Assembly (NCBI GenBank): GCA_011374735.1
Contig: DRPD01000133.1
Coordinates: 1-5,450, forward strand
DNA: 5,450 bases
Source: Thermopetrobacter sp.
GTDB lineage: Bacteria > Pseudomonadota > Alphaproteobacteria > Rhizobiales > Aestuariivirgaceae
Reading direction: 5' to 3'
The notes beneath the pieces are model-generated. The model was not told where the DNA came from, searched no databases, and saw only the letters and a program-made list of their open reading frames with translations. The position numbers and the translations under genes were made by a program. The first letter of the stretch is position 1, and each line of letters opens with the position of its first letter. Shown piece after piece: positions 1 to 5,450 of the stretch.

Positions 1-97
1 CCTCTCGGCGCCGGCGCTTACGGGGCAGATGATCATCCTCGACGGCGGTCAGCACCTGAACTGGCAGACGCCGGACGTGACCGAAGTGATGGAGTGA
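1..97 (+). CDS. C-terminal end of a short-chain dehydrogenase/reductase (partial)
   Basis: Only the last 31 codons are present. The frame starts at base 2 and ends at the TGA at 95-97. The visible peptide contains LTGQMIILDGGQHL followed by a short polar tail. The pattern TGQ-hydrophobic-DGG is the usual C-terminal signature of classical Rossmann-fold SDR enzymes (NAD(P)H-dependent oxidoreductases), where it closes the subunit interface. The ending, with DGGQHLxW and a proline-acidic tail, resembles SDRs in Rhodospirillales often found near folate genes and described as pterin reductase-like (FolM-like). That substrate is inference, because the cofactor site and catalytic Ser-Tyr-Lys lie outside the window. 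The gene is convergent with the minus-strand CNB-domain gene, with only 3 bases between the two stop codons and no obvious terminator hairpin with a T-run between them. Confidence 0.8.
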   Translation, partial: LSAPALTGQMIILDGGQHLNWQTPDVTEVME

Positions 98-100
98 GGG

Positions 101-568
101 TCAGAACGAACGGGCGCGGACGAACAGCTCGCGCACCCGGTTCAGCTCCTGCATCGACAGCTCCAGCCGCCGGGTCAGCACCGCGAACACCTGGCGGCCG
201 AACTCGGGAAACTCGGCGGCGACGCGCAGGAACAGGTCGTGGTCGAAGCGCAGCGCGGAAAGGCGGGTTTCGGCCTTCACCGACAGATGATGGGGCTGGC
301 GGGCGGCCATGGCCAGCTCGCCGAGGAAAGCGCCGCGGCCGAGATTGGCGACCTTTTCCTCCTCTCCCCGGCGGGCCTGCCAGGCGCTGGCGGCGCCGGA
401 ACGCAGCAGCCAGCCGGCGCCGTCCACCTGCCCCTCGCGGAACAGCCAGTCGCCGGCCGCCGCCTCGATGCGCGGGGCGGCGAACACCAGCACCTGCAGG
501 TGGGCCGGATCGGCGGCGGCGAACAGCTCCACCGCGCGCAGCATGGCGATGTCCTCGCGGATGCTCAT
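101..568 (-). CDS. Stand-alone cyclic nucleotide-binding (CNB/Crp-type) domain protein with degenerate ligand site
   Basis: The 155-residue protein is almost entirely one CNB beta-roll (about residues 12-125) with a C-terminal helix (about 115-150). There is no helix-turn-helix after it, so it is not a complete Crp/Fnr regulator. Fold landmarks are the lead helix with LRAVELF (10-16), AGDWLFREGQ (38-47), the GAGWLLRSGAA strand-turn (50-60) and the phosphate-binding-cassette start FLGELAM (81-87). The canonical Arg plus small residue of the cassette (R82/S83 in E. coli Crp) is replaced by His93-His94, so ordinary cAMP or cGMP binding is doubtful. No membrane segment or signal peptide is seen, so it should be cytoplasmic. 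The start at 568 was chosen because the family begins M-x-IREDxAMLR; the in-frame upstream extension would run into the end of the MEMO gene and is Arg/Pro-rich. It is the last gene of the minus-strand block, 58 bp after the MEMO stop, with a candidate promoter of its own. Its partner and role are unknown. Confidence 0.85.
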   Translation of the reverse strand: MSIREDIAMLRAVELFAAADPAHLQVLVFAAPRIEAAAGDWLFREGQVDGAGWLLRSGAASAWQARRGEEEKVANLGRGAFLGELAMAARQPHHLSVKAETRLSALRFDHDLFLRVAAEFPEFGRQVFAVLTRRLELSMQELNRVRELFVRARSF

Positions 569-600
569 GACGGCGTTTCCCGGTTGACGTTTCCGGGCAC

Positions 601-630
601 AATCTAGCCGTAGAGGCGGTGTGTTGTCAT
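601..630 (-). promoter_or_regulatory. Candidate sigma70-type promoter for the CNB-domain gene
   Basis: On the minus strand there is a -35-like ATGACA (630-625; 5 of 6 to TTGACA), an 18-base spacer, and a -10-like TAGATT (606-601; 4 of 6 to TATAAT). Transcription would begin near 594, leaving a leader of about 26 bases before the ATG at 568. The -35 element overlaps the MEMO stop codon. This is a match by eye only, in a short non-coding gap that is AT-richer than its surroundings. Confidence 0.35.
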
Positions 631-1445
631 GCGGTTTCGGGGGCCTGCGCCGCCGGTTCGACGAACGCCCAGGCGCCATAGCCGACGACGTGCGACTTGT
701 CGCTGGCGGTGTCGCCGGAATTGCGCAAGTCCAGCCGCCGCGCCCGCCAGCCTTGTTCACGGGCCAGCCGCAACAATCCGTTGATGGCGCGCGCGCCGCA
801 GGCGTCTTGCGGCGTCAGGGCGCCGTCATCGAGCGCCTCGATGCGCCGGGCGGTGGCCAGATCGTGGGCGCGGGCCGCTTCTCTCGGCCCATGGTGCGAC
901 AGGTCGGAAGAGATGATAATGAGCGTCTCCTCGTCCAGCAATTCGGCCAGCACCCGCGCCACCTCCCGCGGGCTGGCCTCGCCGACCACCAACGGCAGCA
1001 CCAGGGTGCCGGGATACAGGCGCTGGATGAAGGGCAGGTGCACCTCCAGGGAATGCTCGCGCTGATGGGGCACGTCGGCGGCGTGGATCAGGCCGGCCTT
1101 CAGCAAGGCGTCGCGCCCGGCCACATCCACCGGCACGTCGCCCAGCGGGGTGCCGAACAGCTCGCGCAACGGCGCGACGAGGCCGCGCACCGGCACGGTG
1201 TGGGCCGGACCCAGCAGCGCGATGCGGCGCACGGCGCCGGCGTGGCGCAAGGCGGCGTAGGCGGCGGCGGCGATGGCGCCGGAATGGCGATAGCCGGCGT
1301 GCGGGGCGATGATGGCGCGCACCCGGCCCAGGCGCGGCGCCCGGCGTTCGGCGGCGCGCAAGGCGTCATCGACGTAGCGGCGCAGGGCCCGCGGGTCGTC
1401 CGGATAGAAGATGCCGGCGACGGCCGGTTTGCGTTTGCGCACCAT
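627..1445 (-). CDS. amrB: MEMO-family protein (AmmeMemoRadiSam system protein B)
   Basis: The 272-residue protein shows the MEMO family signatures in order: PAVAGIFYP (7-15), APHAGYRHSG (47-56), LLGPAH (77-82), EHSLEVHLPF (130-139), SSDLSHHG (179-186), DACG (214-217) and NSGDTASDKSHVVGYGA (242-258). The equivalents of the human MEMO1 metal-site residues appear retained: His49, His82, His184 or His185, and Cys216. The fold is related to extradiol dioxygenases, but the bacterial proteins have no settled reaction, and symbol use varies. In many prokaryotes this gene sits next to an AMMECR1-domain gene and a radical SAM gene; neither is in this window. An in-frame ATG at 1481 would add 12 codons. 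Only 5 of these 12 end in G or C, unlike the rest of the gene, and family members start just before the PAVAG motif, so 1445 is preferred, with a GAGGG about 10 bases upstream. The gene follows the CorC-like gene after a 97 bp gap. Confidence 0.9.
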   Translation of the reverse strand: MVRKRKPAVAGIFYPDDPRALRRYVDDALRAAERRAPRLGRVRAIIAPHAGYRHSGAIAAAAYAALRHAGAVRRIALLGPAHTVPVRGLVAPLRELFGTPLGDVPVDVAGRDALLKAGLIHAADVPHQREHSLEVHLPFIQRLYPGTLVLPLVVGEASPREVARVLAELLDEETLIIISSDLSHHGPREAARAHDLATARRIEALDDGALTPQDACGARAINGLLRLAREQGWRARRLDLRNSGDTASDKSHVVGYGAWAFVEPAAQAPETA

Positions 1446-1481
1446 GGGAATTGCACCCTCAGCTTGTGGCCGTTGCGTCAT

Positions 1482-1510
1482 TTACCTACATATGGGATAT
1501 GGCGCAAGCA
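1482..1510 (-). promoter_or_regulatory. AT-rich island with short inverted repeat upstream of the MEMO gene; possible promoter or operator
   Basis: Within this strongly GC-rich sequence, the stretch just upstream of the MEMO gene is AT-rich. At 1489-1501 it carries the inverted repeat CATATGGGATATG (5-bp arms, 3-base centre). On the minus strand TTGCGC, a 17-base spacer and TAAATG could be read as a weak promoter, but each hexamer matches consensus at only about half its positions. A local promoter here would fit the gap after the CorC-like gene and the preferred downstream start at 1445. This is a weak call. Confidence 0.25.
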
Positions 1511-1542
1511 CAAGCTTCCGGCATCGCGCAGGGAGCGGCGGC

Positions 1543-2832
1543 TCAGTTTTCCGGCGCCGGGGGCTGCGGGGCTCTGTTAAGCGGGGTGATGCGCAGCCGG
1601 GTGATGCGGTGGCGCACCTTGCCCAGCACCTCGAAGCGGAAGCCGTGGAAGGTGAAGGTCTGGCCGCGCTCCGGGATCATGCGGGCCTCATGGATGACCA
1701 GCCCGGCGATGGTGGTGGCCTCATCCTCCGGCAGCCGCCAGTCATACAGGCGGTTCAGGTCGCGCACCGGCATGGCGCCATCGACGATGTAGGCGTTGCC
1801 GTCGCGGCGCACCACGAAGTTCTCGCGGTCGTGCTCGTCGGCGATGTCGCCGACGATTTCCTCCATGATGTCCTCCAGCGTCACCAGCCCTTGCAGCTCG
1901 CCGTATTCGTCCACCACCAGGGCGAAATGCTGCTTGCGGCGCAAAAAGGCGGTGAGCTGATCGCTCAAGGGGGTGGAATCGGGCACGAACCACGGATCGC
2001 CCAGCAGCTGGCGGATGTCGATGGCGCCGATGTCGCCGCCGCTGCCGGTCAGCGCGGCGAGCAGGTCGCGGGCGTGCAGGATGCCGATGATGTCATCGGG
2101 GCTGCCTTCCCACACCGGATAGCGGGTGAAGCCGCCGTCGAGCACGTATCGCAGGATGTCGTGCGGCGGGCGGGCGATGTCGATGCTCTTCATCTTGGTG
2201 CGGTGCACCATGACATCGCCGACGCTCAGCTCCGGCAGGTCGAGGACGCCGCCCAGCATGTCGCGGTCGCGGCGCACCACCTGGCCCCGGTCGTGGTGCA
2301 GGTCGATGGCGCCGCGCAACTCCTCGTGGAACGACAGCACGTTGCCGGCGTCGCGGGTGTCGGCGCCGAACAGCCCCAGCGTCGCCCTGACCAGCCGCTC
2401 CACCACCATCACGACGGGCGCGAACAGCGTCACCACCACCCGGATGGGGCGGGCCACGAAGAGAGCGAAACGCTCCGGGTTGAGGATGGCGTAGGTCTTC
2501 GGCAGCACCTCGCCGAACACCAGCACCAGCGCGGTCATGATCAGCGTCGCCCACAGCACGCCGCCGGGGCCGAAAATGGCGATGAACAGGCTGGTGGTCA
2601 GAGCCGAGGCGAGGATGTTGACCAGATTGTTGCCCAGCAGGATGGCGCCGATCAGCCGTTCGGGCATGGCCAGCAGCGCCTCCACGATGCGGGCCCGCGC
2701 GTCGCCTTGCTGGGCCAGCCGGTGGATGCGGGCCCGCGAGGCGGCGGTCATGGAGGTTTCCGAGCCGGAGAAGAAGGCGGACAGCGCCAGCAGCGCCGCC
2801 ACCGCCGCGGCCAGCAGCCACAGGGAACTCAT
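1543..2832 (-). CDS. HlyC/CorC (CNNM-type) family membrane protein with DUF21, CBS pair and CorC_HlyC domains
   Basis: The 429-residue protein has the full CNNM/CorC layout. An N-terminal DUF21 membrane domain has hydrophobic segments at about 4-21, 60-87, 92-107 and 122-147. It carries the hallmark motifs FSGSETS (21-27), GNNLVN (67-72) and GEVLPKT (107-113), in the region that holds the ion site in structurally studied homologues. Two CBS domains follow (about 205-262 with FTRYPVW and GILHARDLL; about 274-332 with [20 protein letters not shown]), which in relatives bind ATP-type ligands. A CorC_HlyC domain fills about 340-418. Family members are linked to Mg2+ (or Co2+) efflux and resistance. 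The old name haemolysin (TlyC/HlyC) should not be taken as function. It is an inner-membrane protein with the CBS part facing the cytoplasm. Its ATG overlaps the aroB stop by 4 bp, so it is the third gene of the aroK-aroB unit, a neighbourhood common in alphaproteobacteria. No key motif is missing. Exact ion specificity cannot be read from the sequence. Confidence 0.93.
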   Translation of the reverse strand: MSSLWLLAAAVAALLALSAFFSGSETSMTAASRARIHRLAQQGDARARIVEALLAMPERLIGAILLGNNLVNILASALTTSLFIAIFGPGGVLWATLIMTALVLVFGEVLPKTYAILNPERFALFVARPIRVVVTLFAPVVMVVERLVRATLGLFGADTRDAGNVLSFHEELRGAIDLHHDRGQVVRRDRDMLGGVLDLPELSVGDVMVHRTKMKSIDIARPPHDILRYVLDGGFTRYPVWEGSPDDIIGILHARDLLAALTGSGGDIGAIDIRQLLGDPWFVPDSTPLSDQLTAFLRRKQHFALVVDEYGELQGLVTLEDIMEEIVGDIADEHDRENFVVRRDGNAYIVDGAMPVRDLNRLYDWRLPEDEATTIAGLVIHEARMIPERGQTFTFHGFRFEVLGKVRHRITRLRITPLNRAPQPPAPEN

Positions 2833-3995
2833 GGCCGGGCCAGCTCCTCTTGCAGAAAGGCGGCGACGTCCGCTTCGGCCACGTCATGGCTGATGAACGC
2901 CTCGCCGATGCCGCGGGCCAGCACGAACACCAGCTTGCCGCCTTCGGCCTTCTTGTCCTGATGCATGATGGCGGTGAGCTGTTCGGCGGACGGCAGGCGG
3001 TTGTGCAGCTCCTTCAGGCCGGTGGGCAGGCCGACGGCCCGCAGATGGGCCGCCACCTCGGCGGCGGCGCCGGTGGGGCACAGGCCGAGCCGTTCGGAGA
3101 AGCGGAAGGCCTGGGCCATGCCGATGGCCACCGCCTCGCCGTGCAGCAGCGTGCCGTCATAGCCCAGCGCCGCCTCCAGGGCGTGGCCGAAGGTGTGGCC
3201 GAGATTGAGCAGGGCGCGGCGGCCGCTTTCGCGCTCGTCGGCGGCGACGATGGCGGCCTTCATGCGGCAGCTGACGGCGATGGCGTGGCGGCGCGCGTCC
3301 CCGTCGCCGGCCAGCAGCGCCGGCCCGTGAGCGCGCAGCCAGTGGAAGAACGCCGCATCGCCCAGCAGGGCGTATTTCAGCACCTCCGCGTAACCGGCCT
3401 TCAATTCCCGTTCGGGCAGGGTGTCGAGCACTTCGGTGTCGGCCAGCACCAGGGCGGGTTGATGAAAGGCGCCGATCAGGTTCTTGCCGTGAGCGGTGTT
3501 GATGCCGGTCTTGCCGCCGACGGAGCTGTCCACCTGGGCGAGCAGGGTGGTGGGGATCTGGATGAACCGCATGCCGCGGCGCACGATGGCGGCGGCGAAG
3601 CCGGTGATGTCGCCGATGACGCCGCCGCCGAAGGCGATCACGGCATCATGGCGCTCCAGCCCGGCGTCGAGCATGCGCCCGCACAATTGGCGCAGGTGGT
3701 CGAAGCTCTTGGTGGCCTCGCCGGGGGGCAGGACGACGGTGTCGAAGGCGATGTCGGCCATGGACAGACTGCCGGCCAGGGTGTCCAGATGCAGCTTCGC
3801 CACGTTCTCGTCGGTGACGATCAGGGTGCGCGGGCGGGCCAGCACGGCGGCGATGTCGTCACCGGCGAAGTCGAGCAGTCCGGCGCCGATCTGGATATCG
3901 TAGGCGCGATCGCCAAGCGCCACCGGCACCACGTCGGTTTCGGTGACGGCGATGTCCAGGGCGTCGTCGCCGGATGTGGCATCGGATGTGGTCAT
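2829..3995 (-). CDS. aroB: 3-dehydroquinate synthase
   Basis: This cytoplasmic enzyme converts DAHP to 3-dehydroquinate, step 2 of the shikimate pathway, using NAD+ and a divalent metal (usually Zn2+ or Co2+). The 388-residue protein is slightly longer than E. coli AroB (362), mainly through an acidic N-terminal tail of about 20 residues. Visible signatures are TDENV (61-65), PPGEATKS (90-97), the NAD-binding glycine turn FGGGVIGD (122-129), and the hallmark [18 protein letters not shown] (149-166). The metal-ligand motifs are GYAEVLKY (201-208; Glu204), NLGHTFGHA (264-272; His267) and [10 protein letters not shown] (284-293; His285). A conserved DKK lies at 347-349. All expected active-site motifs are intact. 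Its start overlaps the aroK stop by 4 bp (ATGA), and its own stop overlaps the start of the CorC-like gene in the same way, implying translational coupling from the aroK promoter. The extra N-terminal residues could mean a later true start, but no better ATG is evident. Confidence 0.97.
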   Translation of the reverse strand: MTTSDATSGDDALDIAVTETDVVPVALGDRAYDIQIGAGLLDFAGDDIAAVLARPRTLIVTDENVAKLHLDTLAGSLSMADIAFDTVVLPPGEATKSFDHLRQLCGRMLDAGLERHDAVIAFGGGVIGDITGFAAAIVRRGMRFIQIPTTLLAQVDSSVGGKTGINTAHGKNLIGAFHQPALVLADTEVLDTLPERELKAGYAEVLKYALLGDAAFFHWLRAHGPALLAGDGDARRHAIAVSCRMKAAIVAADERESGRRALLNLGHTFGHALEAALGYDGTLLHGEAVAIGMAQAFRFSERLGLCPTGAAAEVAAHLRAVGLPTGLKELHNRLPSAEQLTAIMHQDKKAEGGKLVFVLARGIGEAFISHDVAEADVAAFLQEELARP

Positions 3996-4576
3996 GCGAT
4001 CGTCTCGTGGCGCTCCAGCCAGGCGCTCAAGGCGCGGATGACATCGTTGACGATGACCTGATGGGCCACGTCGCGGCTGTCAACGGTGATGTCGGATTCG
4101 GCATAGACCGGGTGGCGCCGCTCGATGAGCCGGGCCATGACGGCGCGCGGGTCGCCGGTTTGCAGCAGGGGGCGGCCGGGGCGGCGCATGACGCGCTTCA
4201 TGAGCAGGTCGAGATCGGCCCTGAGCCACACCGAAATGGCGCTGGCGGCCACCGCGTCGCGGGTGGCCGGGCTCATCCAGGCGCCGCCGCCGGTGGCCAG
4301 CACCAGCGGGCCGTCGCGCAACAGGCGGGCGATCACCTTCTGCTCGCGGTCGCGGAAGAACGCCTCGCCGTCGTCTTCAAAGATTTCCGTCACGCTCTTG
4401 CCGGCGGCGCGCTCGATCTCCGCGTCGGCGTCGAGAAACGGCAGCTTCAGCCGCGCGGCGAGGCGGCGGCCGACGGTGGTCTTGCCGACCCCCATCATGC
4501 CGATGAGCACGATGCCGCGGCCGTTGAGGCGGGCGTTGATCACTTCCAGGCAATTGCCTATGGTGCGCTGTGACAT
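3992..4576 (-). CDS. aroK: Shikimate kinase
   Basis: This cytoplasmic enzyme phosphorylates shikimate at the 3-hydroxyl with ATP, step 5 of the shikimate pathway. The 194-residue P-loop protein has Walker [10 protein letters not shown] (26-34) and the shikimate-binding FLDADAEIE (48-56; Asp51). It also has FFRDRE (73-78; Arg75), the GGG turn ATGGGA (94-99), the LID with RRPGRPLL (131-138) and R-xxx-Y near the end (Arg154-Tyr158). All key residues are present. The N-terminal stretch of about 20 residues before the P-loop strand is longer than in E. coli AroK but is usual in alphaproteobacteria. The ATG at 4576 was chosen over the longer open frame back to 4816, because that extension crosses the divergent promoter region and the oppositely oriented small gene. 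A purine-rich GAGAGAA lies about 5 bases upstream. It is the first gene of the aroK-aroB-corC unit and is divergent from the small membrane gene and the recombinase. Confidence 0.96.
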   Translation of the reverse strand: MSQRTIGNCLEVINARLNGRGIVLIGMMGVGKTTVGRRLAARLKLPFLDADAEIERAAGKSVTEIFEDDGEAFFRDREQKVIARLLRDGPLVLATGGGAWMSPATRDAVAASAISVWLRADLDLLMKRVMRRPGRPLLQTGDPRAVMARLIERRHPVYAESDITVDSRDVAHQVIVNDVIRALSAWLERHETIA

Positions 4577-4604
4577 GGCCGTTCTCTCAAACGCTTCACG
4601 GAGG

Positions 4605-4621
4605 GGCGCGGCCGGCGCGCC
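4605..4621 (-). other. Short GC hairpin in the predicted aroK leader
   Basis: GGCGCG and CGCGCC form a perfect 6-bp stem around a 5-base loop (gccgg). If the promoter at 4634-4662 is right, this lies within the first bases of the aroK transcript, about 28 bases upstream of the ATG. There is no T-run, so it is not an intrinsic terminator. It may only reflect high GC content, or it may stabilise the 5' end of the mRNA. Confidence 0.25.
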
Positions 4622-4633
4622 TCGTTCGCCCCT

Positions 4634-4662
4634 TAAGTAGCGTGCCCGGCGGATGCGGTCAA
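4634..4662 (-). promoter_or_regulatory. aroK: Candidate housekeeping promoter for aroK-aroB-corC
   Basis: The minus strand has a -35 element TTGACC (4662-4657; 5 of 6 to TTGACA), a 17-base spacer, and a weak -10-like TACTTA (4639-4634). The predicted start near 4627 gives a leader of about 50 bases before the aroK ATG. The strong -35 and correct spacing fit the looser -10 of alphaproteobacterial housekeeping promoters. It sits in the only divergent intergenic region of the window (4577-4700). I saw no equally good promoter for the + strand genes in the same gap. Confidence 0.45.
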
Positions 4663-4700
4663 AGCCGGCATGAACGGCGATGGTGATGACGGGAGAGGTG

Positions 4701-4838
4701 ATGCCGAGCACGCTTCGGTTTCTGTTAATCATTCTGGTCTTGACTGGCGTGGTGTATGCGGCGGCGTGGCTGCTGGCCAGCTTCCCGCCCGAACCGGCGG
4801 CAGTGGTCAGGACCATCTCTCATGGGGCATTCCGGTAA
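4701..4838 (+). CDS. Small single-pass membrane protein, 45 residues, unknown function
   Basis: This short gene reads ATG at 4701 to TAA at 4836-4838. A good ribosome-binding site GGGAGAGG lies just upstream (GGAG ends 5 bases before the ATG). The protein starts MPSTLRF, has one hydrophobic helix LLIILVLTGVVYAAAWLLA (about 8-26), and then a proline-rich, mildly charged tail with FPPEP (28-32). This looks like a single-pass inner-membrane protein or an uncleaved signal anchor; no lipobox cysteine is seen. Similar short hydrophobic proteins with an FPPEP-like turn occur beside aroK/xerD in related bacteria, to my recollection, but I know no function. It overlaps the start of the recombinase gene by 17 bp in another frame and is probably co-transcribed with it. 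A 60-codon frame across the same bases (from 4670) lacks the hydrophobic pattern and a good ribosome-binding site, so it is not preferred. Confidence 0.7.
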   Translation: MPSTLRFLLIILVLTGVVYAAAWLLASFPPEPAAVVRTISHGAFR

Positions 4839-5450
4839 TGGCGCCGTTTTGATCGAGCGGTTCTGCGACATGATGAGCGCGGAGCGCGGCGCGGCTGAAC
4901 GCACGCTGGCCGCCTATGGCCGCGATCTGGCCGATTACACCGCCTTTCTCGCCTCCCGTGGCCGCGATCCGTTGAGCGCCACGGCGGACGACGTGGCGGC
5001 CTGGGCGCGCGCGCTGGCGGGGCGCGCGCTGGCGGCCAGCACCCAGGCGCGGCGCATCTCGGCGCTGCGGCGCTTTCATGCCTTCCTGTTCGAGGAGGGG
5101 CTCGCATCCGACAACCCGGCGGCGACGCTGGAAGCGCCGAAGGCCGGCCGCCGATTGCCGCGGGTGCTGCGCCATGACGACGTGGCGCGGCTGCTGGCGC
5201 AAGCGGCGCGGGAGGCGGAAACGGCGCGCGGCAAGCGGCGCCTGAAGGCGTTGCGCATGTGGGCGCTGCTGGAAATCCTATATGCGGCGGGTTTGCGGGT
5301 GTCGGAGCTGGTGGCGCTGCGGCATGGCCAGATCGACCGGCGTCAGCGGCTGGTGCGTCTCGTCGGCAAGGGCGGGGTGGAGCGCATCGTGCCGCTGGCG
5401 GCGACGGCGCTTGAGGCGCTGGAGCGATACACCAAGGCGCTGGAAAAGGC
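4822..5450 (+). CDS. xerD: Tyrosine site-specific recombinase, XerD-like (N-terminal 209 codons, truncated by window edge)
   Basis: Xer recombinases resolve chromosome dimers at dif, working with a second Xer protein and FtsK. The visible part holds the N-terminal SAM-like core-binding domain (about 10-95; IERFCDMMSAERG at 11-23, TLAAYGRDL at 28-36, RRISALRRFHAFLFEEG at 77-93, DNPA at 97-100). The first part of the catalytic domain follows. ILYAAGLRVSEL (152-163) carries the first catalytic Arg (Arg159), and VGKGGVERIVPL (181-192) carries the catalytic Lys (Lys183). Their 24-residue spacing equals that of Arg148 and Lys172 in E. coli XerD. The His-x-x-Arg, His and Tyr motifs lie beyond the window. 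The ATG at 4822 is preferred: AGGA lies 9 bases upstream and the N-terminus aligns within about 3 residues of E. coli XerD. TTG at 4849 or ATG at 4870 are possible but would trim the first helix. XerD rather than XerC is inferred from the position beside aroK. A phage-type integrase is unlikely given the housekeeping context. Confidence 0.92.
   Translation, partial: MGHSGNGAVLIERFCDMMSAERGAAERTLAAYGRDLADYTAFLASRGRDPLSATADDVAAWARALAGRALAASTQARRISALRRFHAFLFEEGLASDNPAATLEAPKAGRRLPRVLRHDDVARLLAQAAREAETARGKRRLKALRMWALLEILYAAGLRVSELVALRHGQIDRRQRLVRLVGKGGVERIVPLAATALEALERYTKALEK

Noticed and set aside
98..100. Possible bidirectional terminator between the convergent SDR and CNB genes
   Set aside because: The gap is only 3 bases, and I see no stem-loop followed by a T-run on either strand around it.
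1505..1523. Small AAGC/GCTT hairpin after the CorC-like gene as a terminator
   Set aside because: The stem is only about 4-5 bp and no T-run follows on the minus strand, so it does not support an intrinsic terminator.
621..1580. A 319-codon open frame on the + strand opposite the MEMO gene
   Set aside because: The minus strand encodes all MEMO signature motifs. The + strand frame has only Gly/Gln/Arg/His-rich composition and no family pattern.
1543..2832. Haemolysin function for the CorC/HlyC-family gene
   Set aside because: The haemolysin name is historical for this family. The domain layout points to a CNNM/CorC-type membrane protein, and nothing in the neighbourhood suggests a toxin.
1411..2961. 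A 516-codon open frame on the + strand opposite the CorC-like gene
   Set aside because: It is an antisense shadow of a well-supported gene with intact DUF21, CBS and CorC_HlyC motifs. The translation is rich in Gln, His, Ala and Gly without domain signatures, as expected from high GC content at third positions.
2850..4061. A 403-codon open frame on the + strand opposite aroB
   Set aside because: It is antisense to the complete aroB gene. Low-complexity Gly/Gln/Ala/His composition and no recognisable motif point to a GC artefact.
4670..4852. A 60-codon + strand frame overlapping the small membrane gene
   Set aside because: No convincing ribosome-binding site, no hydrophobic or domain pattern, and it conflicts with the better-supported 45-codon frame and the recombinase start.
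4807..5258. Minus-strand open frames opposite the recombinase
   Set aside because: Arg/Ala/Pro-rich shadows of the recombinase coding strand, whose catalytic Arg and Lys motifs are clear.
4822..5450. Phage or integron integrase marking a mobile element
   Set aside because: The N-terminal domain matches Xer spacing, the gene sits beside housekeeping aroK, base composition is like its neighbours, and no att-like repeats or tRNA gene are visible.

Overview
This GC-rich window comes from a bacterial chromosome, most likely an alphaproteobacterium of the Rhodospirillales type. The basis is the very high G/C at third codon positions and the gene order: a tyrosine recombinase (xerD-like) divergent from aroK-aroB followed by a CorC/TlyC-like CBS-domain membrane protein, an arrangement I know from many alphaproteobacteria. 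The species call is inference. There are no rRNA or tRNA genes, insertion sequences, CRISPR repeats or other mobile elements that I can see.

Layout: positions 1-97 hold the last 31 codons of a short-chain dehydrogenase/reductase on the + strand. Three bases later it meets, tail to tail, a long minus-strand block. Read in its own direction (right to left) that block is aroK (4576-3992), aroB (3995-2829), a CorC/HlyC-type transporter-like gene (2832-1543), a MEMO-family gene (1445-627) and a small stand-alone cyclic-nucleotide-binding-domain gene (568-101). aroK/aroB and aroB/corC each overlap by 4 bp (ATGA), so the first three genes look like one translationally coupled unit, with a candidate promoter at 4634-4662. 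The MEMO and CNB genes are separated from it, and from each other, by 97 and 58 bp gaps. Each gap has an AT-richer island that could be a local promoter.

On the right, on the + strand, lie a 45-codon single-pass membrane protein (4701-4838) and the start of a XerC/XerD-type recombinase (4822 to beyond the window edge), overlapping by 17 bp.

Functionally, AroB and AroK catalyse steps 2 and 5 of the shikimate pathway to chorismate and aromatic amino acids. XerD-type recombinases resolve chromosome dimers. The CorC-like protein is probably linked to Mg2+ homeostasis. The MEMO protein and the CNB-domain protein have no assigned role here. The CNB domain lacks the arginine that normally binds the cyclic-nucleotide phosphate. 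I do not see a clearly new multi-gene system. The most unusual items are the degenerate CNB domain, the MEMO gene without its usual partners in view, and the short membrane protein overlapping the recombinase gene.
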